Assembly (NCBI GenBank): GCA_002415135.1
Contig: DIBY01000024.1
Coordinates: 124,001-188,000 of the forward strand
Length of the DNA stretch: 64,000 nucleotides
Direction: 5' to 3'
Origin: Flavobacteriales bacterium UBA5040
Lineage (GTDB): Bacteria; Bacteroidota; Bacteroidia; Flavobacteriales; Weeksellaceae
Both the position numbers and the translations under genes were made by a program. Positions 24,817-33,778 of the stretch are shown here, piece after piece. The number at the start of each line of letters is the position of its first letter. The first letter of the stretch is position 1. The notes under the pieces were generated by a model. The model made no database searches, had not been told where the DNA came from, and was given only the letters and a program-made list of their open reading frames with translations.

Positions 24817-27054
24817 CTAAAAAGAGCGATCGATAAAAATAGATGATACGCCACCTGCTTTAAGTAAGATATCTTCAAAATTGGTTTCATTCGGTCGCGG
24901 CATATTCGTATTAAAAATCTTACCATTTGGATCCAACATCATAAATCTTGGAATACTGTTGACGCCAAGTGCTTTTAGAATTTTCGCATCGGCAACCCAC
25001 CACTGCTTCACATTTGATTGCGTATTTTTAAGGTCCAATTTCCATTTATTTTTATCTTCATCGATGCTTGCAGACAAGAAGACAATATTGTCATTGTACT
25101 TATTTTTCTTGGCCTGATATTCAAATACCGGAGAAGTTTCTTTACAAGGTCCGCACCAAGTTGCCCAAAAATCGATCACTACAAATTTCCCTTTGAATTG
25201 AGCAATGTTCATTGGCTTTCCATTGACATCCTCAAAAAGTAATGCTGGAAAGGCTTTACCTTTTTGTTGATTATTTATGACCTCTAAACTTTTGGTGACA
25301 AAAGTTTTTGACTTTAGATTTGTAATGCCGCTGATATTTTCCTGATAGATGAGATTCCTTTTTGTTTCATCATTTTCCATATTAATCATTTTAATGATTT
25401 GCGCACTTAACAATTGATCCTTCTCCAAACCATTAGTCATTTTTGCCAATTTAATAAACAAGATACTGTCTGGATTTTTATTGCCTTCTTTAGGCAACAA
25501 TTCTTTTAGTTTCCAAGATTTATAATCGTCAGTTGCGTACAATAAGGGACTAGGTTTACGAACTAAATCTTTCAACCCTGACAGAAACGATTGTTCCGGA
25601 GCAAATTTCTTATCGGTAAAAGAAGTCATTTTTTGATAATCATAAATTGCGGAAAGCATTTTCGTGGCTTTCTGCTGAATTTGAAATTGCTTAAAATCGT
25701 CAGCAAAATAAATATTCTCCCCAGTCCTAAAATTATTTAAAGTGTTTATCTGATTTCTCCACTCTTTTTGAGCTTCTTTATAAAACAGATCAGGTTGGTC
25801 TGCATGAAGTTTCTCCCGAACCGTATAATTATAAAATGCAGATCCTGAATTCGTACTATTATTATAAATATCTTCAGCCTTTCTTGTACCTTTCACCACG
25901 ACAACCGATTGCTTGGCGTCCATTTTTATATCAAAATGTACATTATCGGCTTTTGAAAATATAAAAGAATAGGATTTACCATCGTAATTGATAAAATATT
26001 CAGCAAAGGGAATATCTTCTTTTGTTGTCCACGTAAAAGATCCATCTTTAACAGGAATCTCTGCTACTTTATCACCAAATTCCCGAGCAGTAATAGTGAC
26101 CGATTTAATTGGTTTGGGAGACTGAATCGTACCACTGATCATCGATTCACCTTCCAGTTTTTTTGGATAAACTGGCTTAGTTATCAAAAAATAAATCACT
26201 CCAAAAACAACTATTCCCGCAGCTGTAAATACTTTTGTTTTCGTATTGCTTAAAAAGGCACTTTTGAAACCTCTTCTGCTGTACCAGAAATAACCAAGGA
26301 CGAAAAATAAGACCGCCCAAAATAAACTCAAATATTCCGTATAATTAAAAAAGTTATTGAGCACAAATGAATCTTTAAATTTCAAGCCCATTTGAACATT
26401 ATTGTACGGGACAAAATCATAGGTTTCTCCTCTTATTGTCCCGACAAGATTAATTACAAATCCTACAAATCCAATCGCAAAAGGCCAAACAAATCCTTGT
26501 ATAATCGTTGAAAGCATTAATTGCAAAGAAATAATACCGAGACTTAAAACAAAGATTCGGACGAAACTTTGAAATTGCCAGTACAAATCAACGCCCGCCT
26601 GCAGTCCTTCCCTAGGAAAAATAAGAATCGTTAAATTTGAATAGATGATCGACGACAAAAAGAAAACTCCAAACATGATTAAACTAAGTAGCGTAAGAAC
26701 CAAAAATTTAGCGCTGTAAATATTTAACTTCGAAACGGGTTGTGTTTCTAAAAAGGTCCAGCCGTTATTTTTGTGGTCGATTTGGGTAATCCTTGTTGCC
26801 GCAATTATAATCAATAACAGCATAAAGAAACCACCAAATGGAGCGATAGTATCTTTTACCGCTAAAGTTGAAGCCTTTGCTAAAAGACCATTATAAAGTC
26901 TCGAATCCTCACTAAAAATATCAATCGTAAATATTAAAGTTGGAATAATGAGCGCAAAAATAATGACAAGCGTAAGTAAACCTAAACCTTTGATTTTTAA
27001 CCACTCTGCTTTAAAAGCCATTCCTAAAGTGGATTTATTTTTCATATTTTGCAT
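24817..27054 (-). CDS. ABC-2-type permease fused to a TlpA-like thioredoxin domain
   Basis: A 745-residue fusion. Residues 1-285 form an ABC-2 exporter permease with about six helices (FKAEWLKIKGLGLLTLVII, FMLLLIIIAATRITQIDHKN and on). A short beta domain (SGTIQSPKPIKSVTITARE to VVVVKGTR) resembles the DUF4369-like N-terminal domain of Bacteroidota TlpA proteins. A helical stretch of about 200 residues precedes a C-terminal TlpA/ResA thioredoxin fold with FWATWCGPCK (W633, C634, C637) and the cis-Pro in SIPRFMML. The ATG overlaps the stop of the ATPase gene (TAATG), so the two are translationally coupled. The redox domain is probably extracytoplasmic. Confidence 0.85.
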   Translation of the reverse strand: MQNMKNKSTLGMAFKAEWLKIKGLGLLTLVIIFALIIPTLIFTIDIFSEDSRLYNGLLAKASTLAVKDTIAPFGGFFMLLLIIIAATRITQIDHKNNGWTFLETQPVSKLNIYSAKFLVLTLLSLIMFGVFFLSSIIYSNLTILIFPREGLQAGVDLYWQFQSFVRIFVLSLGIISLQLMLSTIIQGFVWPFAIGFVGFVINLVGTIRGETYDFVPYNNVQMGLKFKDSFVLNNFFNYTEYLSLFWAVLFFVLGYFWYSRRGFKSAFLSNTKTKVFTAAGIVVFGVIYFLITKPVYPKKLEGESMISGTIQSPKPIKSVTITAREFGDKVAEIPVKDGSFTWTTKEDIPFAEYFINYDGKSYSFIFSKADNVHFDIKMDAKQSVVVVKGTRKAEDIYNNSTNSGSAFYNYTVREKLHADQPDLFYKEAQKEWRNQINTLNNFRTGENIYFADDFKQFQIQQKATKMLSAIYDYQKMTSFTDKKFAPEQSFLSGLKDLVRKPSPLLYATDDYKSWKLKELLPKEGNKNPDSILFIKLAKMTNGLEKDQLLSAQIIKMINMENDETKRNLIYQENISGITNLKSKTFVTKSLEVINNQQKGKAFPALLFEDVNGKPMNIAQFKGKFVVIDFWATWCGPCKETSPVFEYQAKKNKYNDNIVFLSASIDEDKNKWKLDLKNTQSNVKQWWVADAKILKALGVNSIPRFMMLDPNGKIFNTNMPRPNETNFEDILLKAGGVSSIFIDRSF

Positions 27055-27959
27055 TAGTTTTGTTTTGAGATTTCCATAAACCACTCTTCTAAACCACCGG
27101 CGGGCGAAATTTGATATATTTCAGCACCATTGGTCACTAAAATTTTATTAATTTCAGCGATTTGATTGGGCGAATTGGTTACTATTTCGCAGTCGGTTTC
27201 ATTCTTAAAATCTACTTGATAATTTTCCGCTAAAATCGATTCAAAACTTTTGGCATTTTTTAAGCTGAATCTTGTTTTCTGAAATCGATACAATTCATTG
27301 AGGTCGGCTTTACTGCCTTCAAATTTTATTTCACCATTAGAAATAATTCCAATGTGCGTCACCATTTTTTCAATTTCTAAAAGCAAATGGCTAGAAATGA
27401 AAATAGTAACACCGTGTTCTTGATTTAATTTAATGAGCAACTCCCGAACTTCCTTCATTCCATTAGGATCTAAACCATTTACGGGTTCGTCCAAAACTAA
27501 CAGTTCCGGATTACTGATTAAGGCTAACCCAATTGCGAGTCTTTGTTTCATACCCAGCGAATATTTTTTCATTTTAATATTCCTGGCGTCAGAGAGTCCC
27601 ACTAATTCTAAAACCTCATCAATTCTACTCTCTTTTAGATTTCTTAGAATACAAACAATTTTCAAATTATCGTAGCCGGAAAGATGATCGTAAAACGCGG
27701 GATAATCGATTAATGATCCAATTTTATTCAAACCTTCTGGATATAAATCGGAAACCGAAGAACCAAAAACCTTAACTGAATTTTGATCATCATTAAACAA
27801 GCCCATTATCAATCGCATTGTCGTAGATTTTCCAGCACCATTCGAACCTAGGAACCCATAAATAGAGCCTTTCGGAACTTTTAGATTGACATCTTTCAAT
27901 ATCATCTTACTTTTATCGAATGCAAAATTCAGATTTTTAATTTCAATGATGTTATCCAT
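27054..27959 (-). CDS. ABC transporter ATP-binding protein (partner of the permease-thioredoxin fusion)
   Basis: A 301-residue ATPase. Walker A is GSNGAGKST, the signature is YSLGMKQRLAIG, Walker B is LLVLDEPVNGLDP with the catalytic Glu, and the switch His is in FISSHLL. The C-terminal 80 residues (FQKTRFSLKNAKSFESI and on) are typical of ABC-2 exporters of the bacitracin/lantibiotic-immunity type. One base overlap (TAATG) couples it to the permease. The 229 bp upstream carry a candidate operator (28034-28058). Confidence 0.92.
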   Translation of the reverse strand: MDNIIEIKNLNFAFDKSKMILKDVNLKVPKGSIYGFLGSNGAGKSTTMRLIMGLFNDDQNSVKVFGSSVSDLYPEGLNKIGSLIDYPAFYDHLSGYDNLKIVCILRNLKESRIDEVLELVGLSDARNIKMKKYSLGMKQRLAIGLALISNPELLVLDEPVNGLDPNGMKEVRELLIKLNQEHGVTIFISSHLLLEIEKMVTHIGIISNGEIKFEGSKADLNELYRFQKTRFSLKNAKSFESILAENYQVDFKNETDCEIVTNSPNQIAEINKILVTNGAEIYQISPAGGLEEWFMEISKQN

Positions 27960-28033
27960 TATTTTGGGTTTTTCATAAGTTTTTGAGTATTAATGAAATT
28001 TAAGTCAAAAACAATCCTTTCATTACACAATTG

Positions 28034-28058
28034 GTAACGAAATTATTCAAATCGTTAC
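28034..28058. promoter_or_regulatory. Inverted repeat upstream of the ABC exporter operon, candidate operator
   Basis: GTAACGA (28034-28040) and TCGTTAC (28052-28058) are perfect complements with an 11-base spacer. It lies 75-99 bp before the ATPase start, where a dimeric regulator could act. No regulator gene is adjacent. Confidence 0.35.
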
Positions 28059-28134
28059 AGAAAATAAAATAATTCACAATTTATTTACTATAAAATCAAA
28101 TTTTAAAAAATAATTAAGACAGTATAATTTCCAA

Positions 28135-28170
28135 GTAAAAACCCCTTTCGAAATTCGAAAGGGGTTTTAC
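28135..28170 (-). terminator. Terminator after the first M13 peptidase gene
   Basis: GTAAAA followed by CCCCTTTCG (28142-28150) pairs with CGAAAGGGG (28156-28164) plus TTTTAC around a 5-base loop, giving a long stem with A/T-rich flanks on both sides, so it may act in both directions. Confidence 0.85.
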
Positions 28171-28188
28171 TATTTTAAGTTCAAATTT

Positions 28189-30279
28189 TTACCAAATTTT
28201 TATTCTTTCATTTGGCGCTCTGTATAATTTATCACCTGGCTTAACGTCGAATGCTTTGTAGAATGAATCCTGGTTCACCAAGGGTCCAAACGCCCGGAAA
28301 TAACCCGGGGAGTGAGGATCGGTTTTCACTTGATTTACCATATATTTCTCCGTTGATTTGGTTCTCCAAACGGTTGCCCAACTCATAAAGAATCTTTGAT
28401 CTTGTGTAAATCCACTGATTAAACCTGGATCTCCTTTATCTTTCAAATACATTTGAAGGGCAGTATACGCTACCGCTACTCCACCTAAATCACCGATGTT
28501 TTCTCCACTAGTAAATTTACCGTTGATGAAACTTCCTTTTACCGGTTCGTAAGCATCATACTGAGTTGCTAAAGCTCCAACCTTCGCATCAAAGTTTTTA
28601 CGATCCGCTTCAGACCACCAGTTATTCAAGTTTCCATCACCGTCAAATCTAGAACCTGAATCATCAAATCCGTGCGAAATTTCGTGACCGATTACGGCTC
28701 CAATTCCACCAAAATTTACAGCAGGATCTGCTTTAAAGTTAAAGAACGGCGGCTGAAGAATCGCAGCTGGGAAAACGATTTCGTTGTTAGAACCACTGTA
28801 GTATGCATTTACCGTTTGTGGCGACATTCCCCATTCGGTCTTATCAACAGCTTTTCCTACTTTCTCTAAATTTTTAGCGTAAGACCATTCTGTAATATTT
28901 TGAAGGTTCTTGTAATACGTTGCACCTTCATCTTTACTGTTTAACTGTAATTTGGAATAATCTTTCCAAGTGTCTGGATAAGCGATTTTTACAGAGAATT
29001 TCGCTAGCTTTTCCTGAGCTTTCACTTTAGTTTCTGGAGTCATCCAATCGTTATCGGCAATATGTTGCTGGAACGATTTTTTGATATACATAATATACGT
29101 TTCCATCTGGCTTTTCGCTTCAGCTGGAAAATACTGGTCTACATATAATTTACCAAATGCTTCTCCTAAAACACCATTGATCACGCCTAAACCTCTTTTG
29201 TTCATCGCTCTTTGCTCTTGCTGACCTTGTAGATATTTTGAATAGAAATTGAAACTTAAGTCATCTAATTTCTTATCCAGATTTCCAGCATTTCCTGAAA
29301 CCATTCTCGCTTTCATATATTCTTTGATAAGCGGAAGCGTTCTTTCGTTCATCCAAGAATCCATTTTCTGGTAATATTTAAGTTCACCTACAATCACCTT
29401 GTCGGTTTTTACACCAGCATCAGCCAGGTATTTCGGCAAATCAACATGCTTAACCAGTTTCGAAAGTTCTGGCAATGTTTTCGGGTTGTAACGCAAATTC
29501 GCATCACGGTTTTGCTCGTTGGTCAACATGTCGTTGGCCAGCTGTTTTTCGAAAGCAACCACTCGTTGAGCAGTTTGATCTGCATTTTTATAACCGATCA
29601 CTTCGAATAACTGAGCCACGTAATTTTTGTATTCCACCAAAGTTTTGGTGTTTGCGTCATTTTCCTTCTGATAATAATCGCGTCCTAATCCTAATGATGC
29701 TCCGCCCAAATAAACAGCGTTCATCACCGAGTTTTTCATATCTGGACCCACACGCCAAGCGTAGAAAGGATTGTCATTGGTTTTGGTTGCCTCTGTTAAA
29801 TAATTCTGTAACTGAGCAACGGTTTTAATATTGTCGATTTTCTGCAAATCTCCTTTAATAGGATTGATTCCATCGGCATTTCTCTTATCCCAATCCATAA
29901 AGGTTCCATAAAGATTCTGGATTTTTTGACCTTCAGAACCTGGAGCAAATTTGTCTGCCAAGATTTTATCTAAAATTCCTAAAGAAGCATTATCAACATC
30001 TTCTCTTAAAGCGTTGAAACTTCCCCAACTTGATTTGTCAGAAGGGATTTCGGCAGTCTTCATCCAGTTTCCGTTGACATAATTAAAGAAGTCATCTTGC
30101 GGACGAATGGACGAATCCATATAAGAAAGATTGATTCCCTCGTCGTTGGATACGGCAGGTTTCAGTTCAGTCATTTCTGTTGTTTCCGTAGTTTCTGTAG
30201 TTGCAACTTTAGCAGTTGAACATGAATTCAGAAAAACTACGCCCGTAAAAGCAAGGACAGTAATGGTAATTCTTTTCAT
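28189..30279 (-). CDS. M13-family zinc metallopeptidase (neprilysin/PepO-like), lipoprotein
   Basis: A 696-residue envelope endopeptidase. A lipoprotein signal (VLAFTGVVFLNSC) is followed by a Thr/Glu linker and the M13 N domain (RPQDDFFNYVNGNWMKTAEIP). The zinc site is HEISH (His532, Glu533, His536) with the third ligand Glu in ENIGDLGG, and the NAYY motif (TVNAYYSGSNNEIVFPA) binds substrate. Members cut small peptides. It has its own promoter and terminator. The neighbour at 30672 is a paralogue in the same orientation. Confidence 0.95.
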   Translation of the reverse strand: MKRITITVLAFTGVVFLNSCSTAKVATTETTETTEMTELKPAVSNDEGINLSYMDSSIRPQDDFFNYVNGNWMKTAEIPSDKSSWGSFNALREDVDNASLGILDKILADKFAPGSEGQKIQNLYGTFMDWDKRNADGINPIKGDLQKIDNIKTVAQLQNYLTEATKTNDNPFYAWRVGPDMKNSVMNAVYLGGASLGLGRDYYQKENDANTKTLVEYKNYVAQLFEVIGYKNADQTAQRVVAFEKQLANDMLTNEQNRDANLRYNPKTLPELSKLVKHVDLPKYLADAGVKTDKVIVGELKYYQKMDSWMNERTLPLIKEYMKARMVSGNAGNLDKKLDDLSFNFYSKYLQGQQEQRAMNKRGLGVINGVLGEAFGKLYVDQYFPAEAKSQMETYIMYIKKSFQQHIADNDWMTPETKVKAQEKLAKFSVKIAYPDTWKDYSKLQLNSKDEGATYYKNLQNITEWSYAKNLEKVGKAVDKTEWGMSPQTVNAYYSGSNNEIVFPAAILQPPFFNFKADPAVNFGGIGAVIGHEISHGFDDSGSRFDGDGNLNNWWSEADRKNFDAKVGALATQYDAYEPVKGSFINGKFTSGENIGDLGGVAVAYTALQMYLKDKGDPGLISGFTQDQRFFMSWATVWRTKSTEKYMVNQVKTDPHSPGYFRAFGPLVNQDSFYKAFDVKPGDKLYRAPNERIKIW

Positions 30280-30397
30280 AAGTTAAATTTATTGATTTTT
30301 AAAGGTCTTATGGTATCGTCAATCTTCTACATTATTTAGGTGTGAAATTTTTGAACGACATTTCAGAAGACTTATTATTGATTTATAATGAATATTT

Positions 30398-30425
30398 CAA
30401 AGATAGCAATTATTTTAAAGTCAAA
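30398..30425 (-). promoter_or_regulatory. Bacteroidota promoter of the first M13 gene
   Basis: On the minus strand TTTG (30425-30422), 16 bases, then TATCTTTG (30405-30398). The leader to the ATG at 30279 is about 110 bases. Confidence 0.6.
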
Positions 30426-30451
30426 CTGACTTTAAATTAAGGATTCCACTT

Positions 30452-30650
30452 TGCGTAAGGGATTGCAACGGTATCCTTTTTTTTAGCGATGGATTTTGCC
30501 AAGGCAAAAAAGACCTGCCTGCCGGCAGGCAGGTATAGTGGAAAGCCCGACCTGAATGAGGGAAAATGGTCTCGTTAAGAAAACGAGACGATTTCCCCGA
30601 ATGCAGGTTACGCTATAAAAAATCACCCAAAATTAATTGGGCGACTAGAC
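30452..30650 (+). ncRNA. Flavo-1-like structured repeat element, copy 3, with an inserted palindrome
   Basis: The gap between the two M13 genes holds GCGTAAGGGATTGCAACGG, TATCCTTTTTT, a loop, then CAAAAAAG and ATAGTGGAAAGCCCG. The same order of elements (TTGxAACGG, a T-run/A-run hairpin, AxTGGxAAGC-like 3' side) is seen at 51365 and on the minus strand at 5554. A second large hairpin follows (30550-30608; core GTCTCGTT and AACGAGAC). It reads antisense to both M13 genes. Assignment to the Flavo-1 RNA class is from memory of the motif. The 392-bp gap has no protein gene. Confidence 0.5.
30514..30533. repeat. 20-bp perfect palindrome inserted in the Flavo-1-like element
   Basis: CCTGCCTGCCGGCAGGCAGG is self-complementary over all 20 bases (22 with the flanking A and T). 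Removing it joins AAAAAAGA to TATAGTGG, restoring the wording expected for the host element. A relative (17 of 20 identical) lies at 46763-46782 inside another repeat. Confidence 0.7.
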
Positions 30651-30671
30651 CGCTCACTAATCCAAAATCGT

Positions 30672-32753
30672 TTACCAGATCTTAACTCTGTCTTCTGGTT
30701 TTTTATAGAGTTGATCACCTTCCTTCACATCGAACGCTTTGTAGAAAGCATCCGTGTTTACAAGTGGACCAAAGGCGCGATATAAGCCCGGCGAATGTTC
30801 ATCAGTTTTAATTTGATTCACCAAAGCGGCTTCTTTTTGAAGGGTTCTCCAAACCGTTGCCCAGCTCAGGAAAAATCGCTGATCTTGCGTGTAACCGCTG
30901 ATTTCTCCTGGATTGCCTTTGTCTTTTAAATACATTTGTAAAGCATCATACGCGATATTCACTCCACCAAGATCGGCGATATTTTCTCCGTTGGTAAAGG
31001 CTCCGTTCACGAAAGTTCCTTTTACAGGTTCGTATTTGTCATACTGCGCTGCAAGAGCTTTGGTAGCTTTTTCGAAATTGGCTTTATCTTCTGGTGTCCA
31101 CCAGTCTACTAAATTTCCATCAGCGTCAAACTGTGCTCCGGAATCATCAAAACCATGGGTCATTTCGTGACCTATCACGGCACCAATTCCACCAAAATTA
31201 ATAGCGGCATCGGCATTTGGATTAAAGAATGGCGGCTGTAAAATCGCGGCTGGGAAAACGATCTCGTTGTTCACCGGATTGTAATAAGCATTCACGGTTT
31301 GTGGCGTCATTCCCCATTCTGTACGATCAACTGGTTGTCCCACTTTTTCTAATTCTTTGCCGTATTGCCAAGCAGTTACGTTCTGAAGGTTTTTGTATAG
31401 AGTTCCGCCGTTCTCTTTAGAATCAACGGTCAATTGAGAATAATCTTTCCATTTATCCGGATAAGCCACTTTTACAGTGAACTTGTTCAGTTTATTTAGC
31501 GCTTTCTCTTTGGTAACGGGCGACATCCAGGTCAGATTATCAATATGCTGTCCGAAACTTTTTTTCAGGTAGCCAATTAATTCTACCATTTGAGATTTCG
31601 CTTCTGCCGGGAAATATTTCTCAACATATAATTTTCCGAATGCTTCTCCTAAAGATCCGTTGATCAACTCAAATCCTCTTTTGTCCTGTGCTCTTTGAAC
31701 ATCCTGACCTCTTAAATATTTACCATAAAAAGCAAATTTAAGATCATCTAAATCCTTGGAAAGGTAACTTGCGCTACCGGAAAGCAAATGAAACTTCATG
31801 TAATCTTTGATCAAAGGAAGATTTTTTGCATTGATGAATTTGTCTAAATTCTGATAATATTTTAATTCCCCAATGATGGCACGATCTGTATTTACGCCAG
31901 CAGCAGTAAGATATTTCGGCAGGTCAACGTTCTTTACCAACTTCGAAAGTTCGGGCATAGTTCGTGGATTGTACTGTAAAGTAGCATCCCGGACCTGCTC
32001 ATTCGTTAGGTAAGTTTGCGCAATACTTTTCTCGAAATTGACAATACTCTGAGCGGCTGCTTTTGAATTTTTATATCCTAAAACATCCAACATGGAAGAA
32101 ACGTATTCCGTGTATTTTGCCACCGTTTCTGTATTTTTAGGATTTACTTTTTGATAATAATCACGACCTAGGCCCAGACTCGCATCTCCTAAATAAATGG
32201 CGTTCATTTTCGAATCTTTCAGATCTGAAAATACCGACCAGCTGTAAAAAGGATTCTCCCCGCTTTTGGTCGCTTCTATCAAATAATTTTGTAAATCGGT
32301 GAGTGATTTAATGCCGTCAATCTTGGCTAAATCAGATTTTATAGGTGAAAGTCCATCGGCATTTCTTTTACTCATATCCATATAAGTAGCGTAAAGATCC
32401 TGGATCTTCTTGCCTTCACTACCTGGTGCGAATTTGTCATTCAACAGGGAATGCAGGATGGTCATCGAGTTGTTATCCGTATCTTCTGCCAATTTATTAA
32501 AAGAACCCCAAGTCGATTTGTCGGCAGGGATTTTAGCAGTTTTCATCCAAGATCCATTGACGAAATCATAGAAATTATCCTGCGGACGAACCGATTTATC
32601 AAAGGCTGTAAAATCAAGTCCGTTTTCGGAGATTACTTTCACATTTTCCATAGGTGGTGTTGCTGGTTCTGACTCACTTGCTGTTTTGGAAGCACAAGAG
32701 TTTAAAGCAATGATTCCCGCAAACGCAAGAATACCAATATTTATATTTTTCAT
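30672..32753 (-). CDS. M13-family zinc metallopeptidase, second tandem copy, lipoprotein
   Basis: A 693-residue paralogue of the gene at 28189, with its own lipoprotein signal (GILAFAGIIALNSCAS). Zinc site HEMTH (His529), third ligand in ENIADLGG, substrate motif TVNAYYNPVNNEIVFPA. Both copies keep all catalytic residues and the closing pattern RVKIW or RIKIW, so both should be active. Divergence is spread along the length, pointing to an old duplication with possible change in peptide preference. Confidence 0.95.
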   Translation of the reverse strand: MKNINIGILAFAGIIALNSCASKTASESEPATPPMENVKVISENGLDFTAFDKSVRPQDNFYDFVNGSWMKTAKIPADKSTWGSFNKLAEDTDNNSMTILHSLLNDKFAPGSEGKKIQDLYATYMDMSKRNADGLSPIKSDLAKIDGIKSLTDLQNYLIEATKSGENPFYSWSVFSDLKDSKMNAIYLGDASLGLGRDYYQKVNPKNTETVAKYTEYVSSMLDVLGYKNSKAAAQSIVNFEKSIAQTYLTNEQVRDATLQYNPRTMPELSKLVKNVDLPKYLTAAGVNTDRAIIGELKYYQNLDKFINAKNLPLIKDYMKFHLLSGSASYLSKDLDDLKFAFYGKYLRGQDVQRAQDKRGFELINGSLGEAFGKLYVEKYFPAEAKSQMVELIGYLKKSFGQHIDNLTWMSPVTKEKALNKLNKFTVKVAYPDKWKDYSQLTVDSKENGGTLYKNLQNVTAWQYGKELEKVGQPVDRTEWGMTPQTVNAYYNPVNNEIVFPAAILQPPFFNPNADAAINFGGIGAVIGHEMTHGFDDSGAQFDADGNLVDWWTPEDKANFEKATKALAAQYDKYEPVKGTFVNGAFTNGENIADLGGVNIAYDALQMYLKDKGNPGEISGYTQDQRFFLSWATVWRTLQKEAALVNQIKTDEHSPGLYRAFGPLVNTDAFYKAFDVKEGDQLYKKPEDRVKIW

Positions 32754-32847
32754 TAAGATTTACTTTCTTATTTAGTCTGAATTTTTTTTTATTTGTTACA
32801 ATTACCGCAAATAAAAATGCCATTCTTAGTGAATGACTTTAAGTTAT

Positions 32848-33510
32848 TTATTTAAAATTGATTTTTCCGCCGATGACATTTTTAAATTTCCGTTCGTTTG
32901 GATCACCATACACATTGATGATTCCGCCAGCTCTGGTTTTAGCATCTACTGATTCTGAAGCGAAAATATCTGCAACTCCACCAGCAGTTGTTGAAACCGT
33001 CGCATTTTGCGAATCTAAATTCTGACCATAAAACTTTCCACCTGAAGTCACGATGATGTCTTGGTTGTCGGCATTTCCTTTTAACGTAATTTCACCTCCC
33101 GAGTTTGTTTTTATATTAAGTTTCCCCGTATCCACATCTAAATTTATTTTAGACCCTTCATTCGAAGTTAAAGTCAGCATTTTCGCTTTCAAAGTTTCAT
33201 TCGAACTGACTATTGACCCTTGACTCGCCTGAATATCATTAATGTTTTGGTAATACACTTTTACAGAAACCTGATCTCCTTGCAAGGTTTTTACTGGCGC
33301 CATTCTGATCTTCAGTTCTCCATTTTTATTGACCGTTTCCAGACTTGCATCGTCCGAATTACTTTCTATCCTATTTTCATTACTCGGAATGATGGTGACC
33401 GTAATTTTATCGTACACTTTCAGAGTAGAAAACTCACCCACCTTTCGCGAAATCTGTGCAAACGACCACTGAAATCCAACAAGCATTAAACCTACTGCTA
33501 TTTTTCTCAT
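32848..33510 (-). CDS. Head-GIN-domain (DUF2807) secreted protein
   Basis: A 220-residue protein with a signal peptide (MRKIAVGLMLVGFQWSFAQ). The mature part is a right-handed beta-solenoid-like repeat of Ser/Asn/Gly-rich strands (SSNETLKAKMLTLTSNEGSK, KTNSGGEITLKGNADNQ, TTAGGVADIFASESVDAKTR), the hallmark of the DUF2807 auto-transporter-like GIN domain. Its role in Bacteroidota is unknown; relatives are surface or periplasmic. It ends with FKNVIGGKINFK. It lies alone, divergent from the hybrid kinase gene. Confidence 0.85.
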   Translation of the reverse strand: MRKIAVGLMLVGFQWSFAQISRKVGEFSTLKVYDKITVTIIPSNENRIESNSDDASLETVNKNGELKIRMAPVKTLQGDQVSVKVYYQNINDIQASQGSIVSSNETLKAKMLTLTSNEGSKINLDVDTGKLNIKTNSGGEITLKGNADNQDIIVTSGGKFYGQNLDSQNATVSTTAGGVADIFASESVDAKTRAGGIINVYGDPNERKFKNVIGGKINFK

Positions 33511-33700
33511 AATTTAAAATTTAAAGTAATGATAACGCATTGCGACAGAATTTATTTCAGACCTATCAGACTTTTTTAAAATCAGCAATGTAAATATTGC
33601 TATTCCTTTTACCGAAAACTGAAAAATATTTTCAAAAACCGACTTTATAATTAAAGAAATAAACGCTTTGATTATCAATGTTTTTTCCTTTAGAAAATCC

Positions 33701-33730
33701 TTTGCAATTACGACTGAAATACTATCTTTG
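33701..33730 (+). promoter_or_regulatory. Strong Bacteroidota promoter of the hybrid kinase operon
   Basis: TTTG (33701-33704), 18 bases, TATCTTTG (33723-33730) is a near-ideal match to the consensus. The transcript would start about 45 bases before the ATG at 33779 and probably covers the four genes up to 42564, whose gaps are 14 and 7 bases and then an overlap of 7. Confidence 0.8.
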
Positions 33731-33778
33731 ATAGTTAGTTTGTACTAGTAAAAAATCAGTATTCCCCTTTTAAGATAT

